Below, one piece after another: positions 24,102-36,019 of a stretch of 64,000 nt of DNA. Location: assembly GCF_963676685.1 (NCBI RefSeq), contig NC_092356.1, positions 42,681,601-42,745,600 of the forward strand, written 5' to 3'. Source of the stretch: Mytilus edulis (lineage: Eukaryota > Mollusca > Bivalvia > Mytilida > Mytilidae). The notes beneath the pieces are model-generated. The model was not told the origin of the DNA. It did not search any database and worked only from the letters and a program-made list of their open reading frames with translations. Position 1 is the first letter of the stretch, and each line of letters opens with the position of its first letter. Made by a program: the position numbers and the translations under genes.

Positions 24102-25990
24102 ATATGCAAAATAACCTATTATACTTTATAAAATGCATGCGTTCGGAGCACCTTTTCTGAAGTTAACTTTCAAACCTATAGGGTGCTATAAACAGTTTCG
24201 TATAAAAAAAAAACTAGGGGTTATTCCCCGACTAAAAATAACCATGGGAGAAACCCATGTTTATTTACTTAATTGGTGAAAAAAGTATCATGTTTTTTGT
24301 ATTTGATTGTAAAAAAAAGTTAATTAGCTTTCAATTAAAATAGGTTGAATGATTGAAATAATCTTAAAAATTATATTAAATATTCATGTTTTGAGGGGAG
24401 ACAACACTGTAAACATCCTGTTTTTAAGGCAGTGAAAAATGAAAACTTATTTGCAGCCACTGTAGCTCTTTTCGGAGCAGGAGACCGTACCCTGAAACAA
24501 GATTTTTTTGAAAGGTCTGGTAAAAACCTATAAATTTCATACAGTTTTGATTAAGAAAAATGTGCACGTATCATGTCTTTATGGGTATGAGCATGACCTT
24601 ATTTCAGGTTTTTTATGTTCAAATTAGGCATTTTTCCCCATGTTCTTTGGATGGAACTTTTTGAATGTGACAAAAGTACTCTTTATATTTATTTCATTAT
24701 AAACTAGAGAACATTCTGATTCCAGTAATATCTAGTTTTATACAAGTATCTTTATTAATCAGTCCACCACTAAGGGTCACTTATGCATGGTCCCTCAAAA
24801 TATGACGTCATAGAAAAAACTGTTGATTGCACCCATAATCATTTGAAAACCTGGGATGTATAAATATGTAAAAACGCTAAGAGCTAAATGACGTTAACGG
24901 ACCAATATAAATAGCCAAAATACTTAATGTTAATGCCTGAAAACGTTCAAACTTAAGTCTGTTTCTAATTTCTTAATTTCAATATTGTTCTATATTTATC
25001 AATATTTTTTCTATAACATGTAGTCGTGTAATTAATAAATGCCAATGTATAACGATAACAATTTGTATAATTGTCGCCATGAATTAATATGTAGTGATTA
25101 CATTAAGAGGATAAATTTCTAACTATGATAAAATTAACATTAGCATGTCATAATCTGACAAGCAATTGTAATAAATAATAAAACATGATTGTTTGATTTA
25201 TTTATTTCTGCAGTTTGATTTCATTTGAAATTCAAATGCAGGAAGAAATTATAGTTTAAGGGAAAATTGAAAACAAACGTCGTTCACATTTGATTGGCTT
25301 TGATATATGATTTTAATATAAAACACATCGCATGTGGGATAACAGTATACGAGACAACAACACTAGTACCGAATGTACTACCCCTGGTCGACGTTTAGGG
25401 CATACGATACAGTTTTGATCCCGTATTTACAAGTTGATGAAAATTTTCATATAGGCTACTTTTTACCTGATTAAGTCAAATATGTAATAAAAAGTATTGT
25501 ATTATTATTATTTTTAAAGTTTTCTAGTCCTGAATACGCATAAAATAATTGCCGCTGGATTATTTCCTGGTTTAAGCATTGAAATGTCAAAGTCATGATA
25601 AGAATTGCATATTTTTTGTAAATTATACAGTTCTATGAAAAAAAGTTGACCTTGCCGATATTTCATGTCTCTTTTTGTATCAAGCATTAAAGCGTTATAC
25701 AAAAAGAGATTTCGTCAACGATTTCATTAACATAACAAAACTATAAAAAAAAGAATGTAAGTGGCTCACCTGTGATATTTTAGGCTATTATTTAAGAACA
25801 TTAAATGTTGTTTATTACGTCAATAAATAAATTATATATAATAAGTGGAGGTGGTGTGATTGTTTATAAGCAAATATCCAACAGAGTCCAAATGGGATGG
25901 ATTTAAGCAGCTTTATGCCACCATACTGACATCAACAATGAACAAACCAATATTGTAAAGTTAGCTTCAAAAGGCTACGACATGACACAA
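24102..25990. other. No recognised gene
   Basis: AT-rich sequence with small palindromes (GGGGTTATTCCCC and CCATGGGAGAAACCCATGG-like near 24215-24260). No exon set or RNA gene is visible. Confidence 0.35.
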
Positions 25991-26460
25991 TGTGAATCAG
26001 TTCAAACGAAAAAACAAACGGCTTGATTTTTTTTTACAAAACAATAAACGAAAAACAAGTATGACAGATGGCAACCAACGGAAACCACTAAACCAGAGTT
26101 CCTGACTTTCAACCACCGGGGAAGGTTTTGGATCCCGCTGACATGTTTAAGCCCGCAACATTCTTTATGTATATGCTTGTTCAAAGTCAGGAGCCTGCAA
26201 TTCAGTGGATGTCGTTTGTTGCCGTGTGTTACATATTTGTTGCTCGTTCATTGTTTTTGTACATTAATTAGTCCGTTAGTTTTTTCCTTGAATTGTTTAA
26301 CATTTGTAATTTCGGGGAATTTATACCTATAAACTATGCAGTATGGGTTTTTGTTCATTGTTGAAAGCCGTAAGATGACCTATAGCTATTAACTTCTGTG
26401 TCATTTGGTCACTTTTCGAGAGTAAGTAATCATACAACAACTTCTTTTTTAAATGTATAA
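25990..26460. repeat. Head-to-head copies of a common interspersed repeat
   Basis: 26010-26110 read on the minus strand matches 26170-26270 on the plus strand (AAAGTCAGGA, TTCAGTGG/TTTAGTGG, CGTTTGTTGCC / CGTTGGTTGCC), forming a potential large hairpin. 26330-26450 carries the GCAGTATGGGTTTTTGTTCATTG module also seen at 27700-27830, 42200-42350, 49560-49690 and 52800-52945. Confidence 0.6.
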
Positions 26461-27997
26461 TAAACAAATTGAAGACAATACAAAAGCTCTTGCTTCAAGA
26501 CTGTCTGTTCCCTCTATGATGGGGTAATTTTAAGGTATAGAAAACAAGGTGGTGTCTTCCTTTAAGTAATATTATAGTAATATTACGAAACTGAGCGAAC
26601 AAACACAAGAACATTTTGAAAATATGAAAGACCAACGCTATGGGGAAAGAAATAAAGTATGGTAACTAAATGCATCTGGAGAACTATAGCGTACTGTGGA
26701 CACCACCAAGAGTGACTTTAGTATTGAAATAAGGCCTTCTTAATTTCTCGAATCCTGTGCTGAGGCCGAACGTCAGCTGTTGAGTTTCTTTTATAGACAG
26801 TAACATCTGATCGAATGACATACATATAATATTGGAGTGCCACGCACTTTTTAACAGCCACCTGTTAGGTTCTTGTTGCAAGACAAAATGTTTGGCAATT
26901 CACAGAACGCCGTCTTTGTCAATGATCCGTGTCAAGCTTCTATCAGACATAATTCACTAAATTGATAAACTGTTTAATTTGTTAATAACAAACTTCACTA
27001 GCCAAGGATTACAATCCAGTCTGCTACACCAGAGAGGTCAGTAGCAAAGATGAGTCGAACGACTAATTACTAAATATTTGATACCGGACGTGAGAAAACA
27101 ACTACATGTTCATTCTAACAATTCTGCAGGGGTCTTTTAGCGGTGATATAGATATCCTAATTAATAATCTTTTTTCGATCATATTTTGATTAATCGAGTA
27201 AATAGTGACTGTACGCCGGATGAACTTATATTTGTTCATAATTCTACTCTTATAGTTACAATGTATTCCACTAAGTTATTTCAAAATGGATGAGTATTCA
27301 AAAAAGGTTAACATTTAACCGCAAAAAATGTAAATGTGCATGTACCAAACCAGGAACCTACCAGCAGCTGTCTTAAGTTACACCAGTATGGTGTTTTATG
27401 TCTTATATGAATTATATTCACAACCCATCAAGACTGCAGATGATTTACAGCTTGTCGTATGGTACATGTACATTGTATAGAAACGTGTTAAAGATAACAT
27501 TGAATGTTTACCTCTTAATGTCGTTTTTGTAGTTACATGTATGTGCCGTTCCACTGATTTATACCCGAGGACAGGTATCCTTTTATATTTACTAGAATGA
27601 AAGCATTCTATTGTAAATAGGCTACATGTAACTAAAGGATATCAATGATGACCAATATAATTTCGCTAAAAAGGATCTTATCGGGGCCTTTTATAGCTGA
27701 CTATGCGGTATGGGCTTTGCTCATTGTTGAAGGCCGTACGGTGACCTATAGTTGTTTTAATGTTTGTGTCATTTTGGTCTTTTGTGGATAGTTGTCTCAT
27801 TGGCAATCATACCACATCTTCTTTTTTAAATTGTAAATCTGTAAAACATGTTAACTGATTAAAAGCATATCATACATGTATATAAACGTTATTATAATTT
27901 CATTCGTACAGTTAGAGAAATAACAAGAAACTTTAGATATCGTTTATCCGATAAAAATCAACAGTTGTGTTTATACTGAATACTAAAAGGGTATATA
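26461..27997. other. Intergenic sequence, one repeat module at 27685-27830
   Basis: 27685-27830 is the CGGGGCCTTTTATAGCTGAC repeat module. A 65-codon minus frame at 26881-26684 has no start context, partner exon or family match that I can support. The remainder shows nothing. Confidence 0.4.
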
Positions 27998-29275
27998 TTA
28001 GAAATATTTAAAGGTATTTTGTGATGACAAAAACAAGGTAAGAAAACATGACGTGGTTAGGGTAACAACAACTGATATAAATAACCAAAACAACCGGGAA
28101 TCAAGTCCATTCATGACATCATCCCACGTGATCTTCAAGTTATCAAAATCTGAATCTTTTCCATCTGGTTTGATTGTATTGCTATCCTCACTGCTGACTG
28201 AATTTTCATTCAGCAAGTATTTTTCTTTCCTGTGACAACATGATAAACAAAACCACGAATGTCGTTTTGCTAAAAAACGTAAAGAAGATGGAATTGGTCG
28301 GTCCTTATATCGTATATAAACACGCGTCTGTATAGCAGAAATAAGAACTATGCATGTACACAATACCGCAAGGGCCGTCAGATACACTGTCAATATTGAC
28401 GTCTCGTGAGAATTTGGAGGCAGGCGAGAGCTAAGACTCCCAAGAAACACGGCAAATGTTAAATATACTGTCATGGAAAACCCAATTTTCCCTTCTCCAA
28501 CTGGTGTGATGAAGACACTTAAATTCAAAAAAGATAATAAAATTATAGGCACAAGAAATGTTAGCACTGTAAAATCCGGCATGCGTCTTAGAAAAAAGTT
28601 CACACGGAGTAACGGCGTATCTCCCCAGTTGTCTATTGTCAAAAGCGTATCAATCACTTCCCATTCGACATGCGGTTCGTAGAATTCGAACATTACTTTG
28701 TCATCTAAAGTTCCAAATGTAATGTCTTCCACACCATAACCCCACACTCCCACAATTAGACTACACTCCTGCTTGTCAAACGGATAATACTTTATATGTA
28801 GCTTACACAAAACTGAAAAATGTTCTCCGGCGAACCATCGAACGGTTCCGTCGTTGTTAATAATAACCGAAAGTGCAGGATCGCCTATCAGATTAAGCCT
28901 GATCATGGTATTCAAAGCTGATATCTCTGGTCTCCAAACATTATTTTGGTATGTTGTTATATTTTTCACGCCTCCATAGTCAGAAGAGTTCCATTGCAAG
29001 TATTCGTCTTTCCAACGAGTTTCGAAGAAACCATAAACAGTAAACATTTGAGACTTTTCTTTAATTTCCGTTATGGACACAAGCGAGAAAGTAAACTTCA
29101 TGTTAACAATGTCTTGTAAATTCCTCCTTGGTTTAATTCTTCTGTCGTAGTTGTTAAAAATATCTTTGTACACATTTTGAATATCCTCTTTTGTTGGTGT
29201 ACAGTAGCTGGTCAAAACATTTAGAGCAATTATTATGAGAATTGCAATTGTGAGTGTTGTCATTCTGTGGTACAT
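27998..29275 (-). CDS. Cys-loop ligand-gated ion channel subunit, nicotinic acetylcholine receptor type (intronless)
   Basis: One uninterrupted 425-residue frame. Residues 1-25 form a signal peptide (Met5 is an alternative start). The extracellular ligand-binding domain has WRPE in loop A (114-117), the Cys-loop C157-x13-C171 and WGYG near loop B (178-181). Sequons are at N96 and N105. Four membrane segments lie at about 235-257, 263-283, 293-315 and 394-416. The pore helix begins EGKIGFSMTVYL with Leu at the 9' position. The M3-M4 loop is short (about 316-393). Pentamers of such subunits gate ions at synapses and other cell membranes. The vicinal Cys pair of loop C that marks agonist-binding alpha subunits is absent, so it is probably non-alpha or a divergent lineage-specific subunit. 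Acetylcholine binding cannot be assumed. Absence of introns fits a retroposed copy; such expansions are known in molluscs. Confidence 0.93.
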   Translation of the reverse strand: MYHRMTTLTIAILIIIALNVLTSYCTPTKEDIQNVYKDIFNNYDRRIKPRRNLQDIVNMKFTFSLVSITEIKEKSQMFTVYGFFETRWKDEYLQWNSSDYGGVKNITTYQNNVWRPEISALNTMIRLNLIGDPALSVIINNDGTVRWFAGEHFSVLCKLHIKYYPFDKQECSLIVGVWGYGVEDITFGTLDDKVMFEFYEPHVEWEVIDTLLTIDNWGDTPLLRVNFFLRRMPDFTVLTFLVPIILLSFLNLSVFITPVGEGKIGFSMTVYLTFAVFLGSLSSRLPPNSHETSILTVYLTALAVLCTCIVLISAIQTRVYIRYKDRPIPSSLRFLAKRHSWFCLSCCHRKEKYLLNENSVSSEDSNTIKPDGKDSDFDNLKITWDDVMNGLDSRLFWLFISVVVTLTTSCFLTLFLSSQNTFKYF

Positions 29276-29600
29276 GTTTTACTGACTTAAATCGTTAACA
29301 TTGAAAGATTTAAGAATGATCATGATGATATAGTAGATAAAATGTACTAAACAAATTATCAATTAAAGTAGACCAGAGACATGTCATACTGTTTATATGT
29401 CTCTTAAGTAACAAAGTAATGAAAAAATGTATTCAATCAACATACCTAACTTACAATTGTGATTCCCCGACGTCGTTGTTGGTCTGCGATAATTATTTAG
29501 TTTGATAGGTGATGTCGATACCTTACCTCTTTGTGAACAAATTCGGTTTGTATATTTCTATATAATTTTGTATCGTGTTCGAACATTTATACCACACATA
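29276..29600. other. Short intergenic gap upstream of the receptor gene
   Basis: AT-rich, no recognised element. It separates the receptor start from the truncated LINE and must hold any promoter of the receptor. Confidence 0.4.
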
Positions 29601-31336
29601 TTAAAAGGTTAAATCGTTTATAAAAGGAACAAACAGTATTGGTCCGAGAACTGACCCTTGTGGTACATGTATGCCACCAGTTACATTATGCCACTGTAAG
29701 TAATTGCCATTAACTTGTACTCTTTGCTTTCTATCATGTAAGAAGCTCTGGACCCAATTACATGTTTGGTTACTAATTCCATACGATCTTAACTTGTTAA
29801 TTAAACGCTTATGTGGAACCTTATCGAAGGCCTTCATAAAATCAGTGTAGATAGCGTCTATAGATCCTCCAATATCTAGAATTTCAGTCCAATGTTCTAA
29901 TACTTTTAATAGTTGTAATTCTGTTGATCGTCCCACGATAAATCCAAATTGTCTATCACTAAATAGGCCGTATTTGTTCATATGGTCAACAATTCTCTTT
30001 CTTAATATCAATTTTTCCATGATCTTACATATAATACTTGTACGGCTAACTGGTCTGTAGTTTGACGCAAGCTTTTTATCTCCCTTTTTAACAACGCTGT
30101 TATCTGACAAATTTTCCAACCTTCTGGTACAATACCGGATGAAAATGAACTATTGAAAATTATAAAGAGTGGAACGTCAATTATGTCTGCAAGTTCATAT
30201 AAAACTTTAGGATGTACCTGGTTGGGCCCTGGTGACTTTGACGTATTTAAGTTTTTTAGTAATTTGTTAATTTCTTTTGGTTTAAAAACTTCATCACTGG
30301 ACGGTTCATCATACTTAATATCTTTCAAAAAAGTTTCATCCTCATCATCTTCTTTAGTGAATACACTTGTGAAAAATTCGGCAAGTATTTCAGCCTTATC
30401 AGTATCATTGCTTGCAAGAAACGTTTTGCCATCTCTTTTATCGTGAAGTTCAGAAATACCACTTTTCGACTTTCTCTTTTGAGTTTTTTTTTACAATATT
30501 TGTCTTTGCTGATTCAGCAATGTCTTTTTCACGGTTTTTACGTTCTCTAATTAAAGTTGACTTTGCATTGTTCCTACTAGTAGCTTTAGTATACTCCCTA
30601 TAACTATCATTCATTTGTCTCTCTTATTTGAATACTTTCCCCAAGCTCTATGTTTTTTCCTTATTACTCTTCTGGCTTCTACACTTAAAGGTTCTTTATT
30701 TATGCTTCTTTTTCGATATTTTCTTTTTAGGAATATGGTTATTCATTGCTATTTGTAATCTATCCATAAAAGCACTAACCATTTCTTCAGTGTTTTTGTC
30801 TGCTAATAATTCTTCCCAATTAACATTTAAATCTTGACGTAACATTTCAAAGTCTGCTTTAAAATAATTAAACCTTTCCGACTTAGATACTTCATGTTAA
30901 GGAGGTAGACCTAGGTTAAGGGAAATAACTCTTAAAATCATCAGTACGTTTGTGTCAACCATTGTCATAAATATATTCTAAGCTTCTAGGTTACATAGAT
31001 TTTTTCCAATCTGTTTCAGGTAAATGCTTAAAAAACATTGATGAAACTTGACTTTAACAAACACATAACTGATTTAAAAAGTTGTCTCCCTGAACAAAGG
31101 TCTACCACCTTAATATAACATTTATACTCAAAAACTAAAACTAAAACGTTGTGATCACTATGCCCTACTGGCTCTTGATATTCTATATTGTTAATAAAAT
31201 ATTTATCATTTACCAATACTAAATCTAATAGTGATGGTTCCTGGTTTATGCGATATCTCGTAGGTTGATCTACCATTTGCTGAAAGAAGCAGTCTCTTAT
31301 ACATTCTAAAAAGAAAACTTTTGAATATAAGCTCAT
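29601..31336 (-). pseudogene. Decayed non-LTR retrotransposon (endonuclease plus reverse transcriptase)
   Basis: Read from the right, 31336-31028 encodes the end of an AP-like endonuclease (SLLDLVLVND, then GHSDH with the catalytic-type His). 30446-30008 encodes the linker and RT start (NTSKSPGPNQVHPKVL, FSSGIVPEGWKI). After a frame change near 30085-30120, 30119-29601 continues with ASNYRPVS, RQFGFIVGRSTELQLL, FMKAFDKVPH and VPQGSVLGPILF, stopping after FINDL. The order and motifs are those of the Jockey/CR1-type group. The copy lost its 5' part, carries at least one frameshift, and is cut just before the F/YADD active-site motif. It cannot encode an active enzyme. Confidence 0.85.
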
Positions 31337-31339
31337 TAT

Positions 31340-31721
31340 AGATACCGGGATTGAAATTTTGTATTTGCACCAGACGCACGTTTCGCCTACAAAAGACTCA
31401 GTTACAAGTTACAAATTGACAATTTACGAATTAAGAATTTCGACCACGTTTGCTTCCAATAAAAATCAGAACGATCAGACTTTGGTATTATGACACACCT
31501 CAAAGACCATAATGAAACGGCACACCATGGATAACCAAAATTTAAGGCACAAAAGATATGACTCAGACACGAATTGGACACGTTTTTACTACCATAGGTA
31601 TCTGAGGACAAAGGCAAGGTCAGAGCGATCAGACTTTTGGAAATGACAAACTCAAAGACCATGATGATATTGCCTTCCAAGTTTGATGTACCACAGTTTT
31701 AAAGTAAAATGAAAAACTTAC
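31340..31721. repeat. Interspersed repeat fragment
   Basis: 31340-31395 carries the TTGCACCAGACGCACGTTTCG theme, which recurs inverted at 63033-63070. The rest, to the splice donor at 31721, is non-coding. Confidence 0.45.
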
Positions 31722-31788
31722 CCTGATTTGGATATGCATTTTTACAGTCTGCAGATGATAGCAAAATAAGCAACAACATGAGTTTCAT
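31722..31788 (-). CDS. Orphan first exon: signal peptide of an unidentified secreted protein
   Basis: ATG at 31788 starts MKLMLLLILLSSADCKNAYP, a strong signal peptide with a likely cut after SSA or ADC. It ends in phase 1 at a good donor, AGG|GTAAGTT. The phase-1 junction right after the signal sequence matches the layout of the six-cysteine peptide gene at 16.9-20.3 kb. No phase-compatible second exon is evident downstream. The next 2 kb is the LINE remnant, and then the receptor gene, which has its own signal peptide. Either the later exon is unrecognised, or this is the stranded first exon of a disrupted gene. Confidence 0.5.
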
Positions 31789-32214
31789 TTGATATGGACC
31801 ACTTCGTTACACAGTTTAATTTGGCTATTGTTTGCAGATGTCTATTCTCCATTTCAATCAATACTTCTCACACCATGTAATGTTTAAGTCAGCTTCTCAA
31901 ACCTCTTTCCCAATCTGTTTATTTTGGCACCTTCTGCATAAATGAAAAAAAATAAGAATAGCAAAATTCGAAAAGTTTATATATTTTTCACATAAAATGA
32001 ATTTAACATTAATATTAACTATCTAGTCCCTGCCATGTCTTAAAACTTTGCCAGGTGCACATTAAGGTTTGTCTGTGCTCAAAGTAAAGCCAGTTTGTGG
32101 TGTAAATACGGCTATATTAGCCAAAAGGTAATGATGAACCTTAAATATGTTTTACAGTAGAAAAGTTGTGAGCAGGATACGAACAGACATGATTTTACTA
32201 TCAGAGGGTTCAAA

Positions 32215-32715
32215 GTCAAGATCAGTAAGTAAGTAAGTAAGTAAGTAATTTTTATTGGTTTGAAATCCAAAATTACAGGATTGATACCAAGACAATACAA
32301 AACATACAAACATATATTTCATACCAAATTCATAAACATTGTATATTTATATAAGGAGGTGGTACCACAAAGTTACTTAGTACTTAAAAAAGCATTTCTA
32401 GAAATGTACATGTCGCTTATAAATTTAACAATAATTCTAATTATATCAGTCTCACCACACGTATACAAAAATTTAAATCTTGCTTCATTAGTCATATTTA
32501 AAAAAGATGGAACTATTTCACTAATTTTGGAAAACAATTGGTCTCTAGTTATGATCTGATCAGAGCGACAAGACTTTAGTATGACTCGCCCCAGCCTTAG
32601 ATGCAATTGCTTACTAAATAAAGTTAACTGAAGTTTTACGAAACAAAAGTAATGCACCGGACAGGAAGCCAGACAGAAAGACAAAACGACATGGTGATTC
32701 CTATATATAACCAAA
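32215..32715. repeat. Repeat with (GTAA)n end
   Basis: A GTAAGTAAGTAAGTAA run at 32223-32247 borders a segment open on both strands (plus 32260-32559, minus 32714-32373). A tetranucleotide tail is common at LINE or SINE 3' ends, which would place the element on the minus strand. No motif identifies it. A poly-G run follows at 32730-32748. Confidence 0.4.
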
Positions 32716-32749
32716 TACTTTTTATTTAGGGGGGGGGGGGGGGGGGGTA

Positions 32750-34530
32750 TTAAGCAATCTTAGGAGTTTGCAAACATATCAACTATCTAACTTTTTCTTT
32801 ATGACAAATATTTTATTATCATGAAAAATAATTCTCAGTAAAACTGTCTGTGCGTCATTAATTCTTAGTAGTTTCAATTGTCAATTTACAGCTATCATGG
32901 GGTTTCTACACTCAAATTTTGAGACTCCCAAGTTCTTAGTCTGGTAACAAATACATGTAACTCTCTAGCTATCACAATATTTGTATATTCATAAGTCATG
33001 TGTTCTTAGTTCACTTTTTTAAGATGCAAGTTCATCCAAAGTCTAGTAATTTCATGCACTCTGTTAATTTTGTTTTTATGCTTTATTGTATATTTAATGT
33101 GTGCAATGATTATCGAGCTACTAGATTAGGTTTTAATACAAAAATTAGTAACTCTAATTTAAAAAGCGTCTAACAAAAGTAGTACTCATACATTAGTTCT
33201 ACATTACTGGAAGAAGACCACATTTCCTAAAAGAAGTTGGTCTTGCTACTTTCGGTTCCGGTGGTCGATGCCATAGTAAAGTGTTGTTATGGAAAACTTA
33301 CCAAAAATCAATTGAATAAGGCTTAACTCATCACATCAATATAAAGAAGAAAAACATCAAACATAAAAATAGACCGGACGTGGCAAGGTATTTATTCATC
33401 CCTCATCCCTAACAACAAAAAGAACACTTAGTACAGATCTGAGAGTACTTGCAGTTACTTACAGCTAGTTTGAAAACCGTAATTAAGATTGTTCCGGTGT
33501 CCCGTCATTCCGTTGATTATATAGTCTTCTCTGTTGTTATATCTTTCGACATACCATTGAATGCAAACTTTCCAGACATAAAAGCTAAATAGTTTTTTAT
33601 GGGATATTCAGCATGTCAATTCAATAAGTCAGTGGAGATAAGCCATGGATGTTTCTCATTGATTGTCATAAAAATATAAATTAGAATGTAAATATTTATA
33701 CTGTTACACATAAAAAGATCTTAGTCCAAGTGCAAATATAGTATGATGTATGGGTGCAGCCTATGATAAATTATAATATCTAATCATGAAATATAATAAT
33801 ATGTTTTCTTGTGACAGTCAGTGTCTTGCAGGAAAAGACACTGAACCAAGATGATTGTAATTTATGCTTTAGTCCTTGTACTAGTCTACACATTTCAAAA
33901 CTTTTTTTTATGCTTTCTGGTAACACATCAAAGCTACACTATTGTAAAGAAAGCCAAAATTACAAGTTATTTTTAATAATTTGACCTATCTCCTTTTCCT
34001 TAAAACCCAGTAGCTTCTGGGGGACTTAGCGGCCCCCTGAACTCCTCGCTTGATCTGCTACTTTTCAACTTCAATCAGTTACTTCAAAACTTATTGAAAA
34101 CCCTGCATACATAAATTATGTGACAGAGTTAAACATATTAGCGTAATATCAACCCTCCCCCTAACCTGGGACAGTGGTATAACAGTACAACATAAGAACG
34201 AACTATAAAAATCAGTTAAAAAAGGCTTAACTCATCAGATGGACAAACATACAAGTGGACGTGGCCGGGTACTTGTACATCCCGACAATAAAAAGACACT
34301 AGGAACAGATCTGAGAGTACTCGAAGTTATCTGACAGCTAGTTCAAAGCCACTAACAACAAATAAAAAAATCATGTATCTAAGAATAAACTATCAATCCG
34401 TACATATCAAACATCCAATGGATTTAGTGTAAAGACGTCATAAACAATCAGAGAAAAACATAACCTTGTGCAAAGCCAAGTTACAGATATCGACAGATTG
34501 TAGATCCATGAATGTGTATATGTATATAAC
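32750..34530. repeat. Intergenic sequence with two copies of a 130-bp repeat
   Basis: 33340-33480 and 34240-34370 share CGGACGTGGC / TGGACGTGGC, ACAGATCTGAGAGTACT and CAGCTAGTT, in the same orientation. The rest has no recognised feature. Confidence 0.5.
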
Positions 34531-34542
34531 ATACTAGTAATA

Positions 34543-34850
34543 TTTAGTTTGCTTTTAATTGACTGAGAGCAAAATCAATATTTATACCAATAAAAACAAT
34601 ATTCAATAATCTTATTACAGTGTTGAATTGGTAACCCTAATATTATTTAGTTTGCTTTTAATTGACTGAGAACAAAATCAATATTTATACCAATAAAAAC
34701 AATATTCAATAATCTTATTACAGTGTTGAATTGGTAACCCTCAAATTATTTAGTTTGCTTTTAATTGACTGAGAACAAAATCAATATTTATACCAATAAA
34801 AACAATATTCAATAATCTTATTACAGTGTTGAATTGGTAACCCTTTAGAA
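34543..34850. repeat. 103-bp tandem triplication of a retroelement-like coding tail
   Basis: TTTAGTTTGCTTTTAATTGA starts at 34543, 34646 and 34749, exactly 103 bp apart, with very few differences. The third unit is the 3' end of the minus-strand frame 35082-34750, so the C-terminal codons and stop were copied twice downstream. Confidence 0.9.
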
Positions 34851-35082
34851 TAAGTTTATTTAAAGGAGCGATAAGTTTACAAGGATCATTTCTAAATTTC
34901 CGGGCACTGTTAACGACATCTCCGTTTGAAATAACTTTTCTACAAGTACAACCAAACTTCAAAACCGAATCTTTATATCTATGGAAAAATTTAGTAAAGG
35001 TTTTAAGTAATTTATGGTAACGATATCCCTGGTTTAATAATTTACCAGTAATACATAGATTGCGTTCGTTAAAATAAATCAA
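34750..35082 (-). pseudogene. Retroelement-like ORF fragment
   Basis: A 110-residue frame with GYRYHKLLKTFTKFFHRYKD and a CTC motif, ending FVLSQLKAN. The HKL-x2-TF-x-KF pattern resembles the tail of multi-copy bivalve retroelement proteins, by recall only. It has no upstream catalytic domain in the window and its 3' end is tandemly triplicated. Confidence 0.35.
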
Positions 35083-35526
35083 AGCACCGTTAGCGCTGTA
35101 GGCAGTTAACCAAAAACCAAGGCAAACATAATTATGAAAACTGTGGCATTCACAGTTGCTTCAATTGTTTTTTTTAAAGATTTAAAAGAACAAACATTAA
35201 ACATTCATATGTTGTGCATGTATGTTCATTTAATGAATTAATCATTAAGGCAAATAATTCATATTTTATCAAGGTTTTCAAAAGCAACTCATATATCAAG
35301 TATATTTTTTCATGGTCACGAGTCAGCAGTGGTACAAGTTTGCAATGATTGCAGTTGTTCTAGTTGATAGTTAATGTTGGTATTAGTTGAATGTTAGTAG
35401 TTCAAGTTGACATAGTACGAGCTTGTAAAAGTATGAATAGACTTGCTTCCCTGGAAAGAAAACTGAGTTTGTGTTCTACAGTACGAAAGTTATGAGACAC
35501 AAATCAGACACATGTTTACTACCGCA

Positions 35527-36010
35527 GGGACTCCCTCTATATTTCATTTGATTTATTATATTGTTCTATACATGAATATATCTAGTTTAGGGGTGGGAAT
35601 CTCTACCGTTACAAAGTTCCCAAACAGGAGGGGTGGGGTGTTCCCAGGGACTTCACCTGTATTTCATTTGATTTGTTATATTGTCACATACATGAATATA
35701 TATGGTTTAAGGGTGGGGACCTTGACCTTTTCAAAGTTCTCATACAGCAGGAGTGGGTTGACCCCAGGGACTCCCCTGCATTTCATTTGATTAGTTATAT
35801 TGTCCCATACATGAATACATATGGTTAAGGGGTGGGGATCTCGGCTGTTACCAAGTTCTAAAACAGGAGGGGATGGGGTGACCCTAGGGACTTCCCCTAT
35901 ATTTCATTTGATCATATTTATATAGTCTCATACATGAATGTATATGGTTGAGGGGTGGGGATCTCATCCTTTTTAAAGTTATCAAACAGGATGGGTAGAG
36001 TGGCCCAAAG
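35527..36010. repeat. Satellite-like array, 120-bp unit, four copies
   Basis: GGGACTCCC/GGGACTTCC recurs at 35527, 35647, 35767 and 35887, exactly 120 bp apart, with a decayed start of a fifth unit near 36008. Each unit has ATTTCATTTGAT, CATACATGAATATAT, GGGGTGGGGA and AACAGGAGGGG-like text. The open frame 35512-35790 is a product of the 120-bp period, a multiple of three. Confidence 0.9.
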
Positions 36011-36019
36011 GACACCACC

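Noticed and set aside
35512..35790. 92-codon plus-strand frame
   Set aside because: Created by the 120-bp period (a multiple of three) of the satellite.
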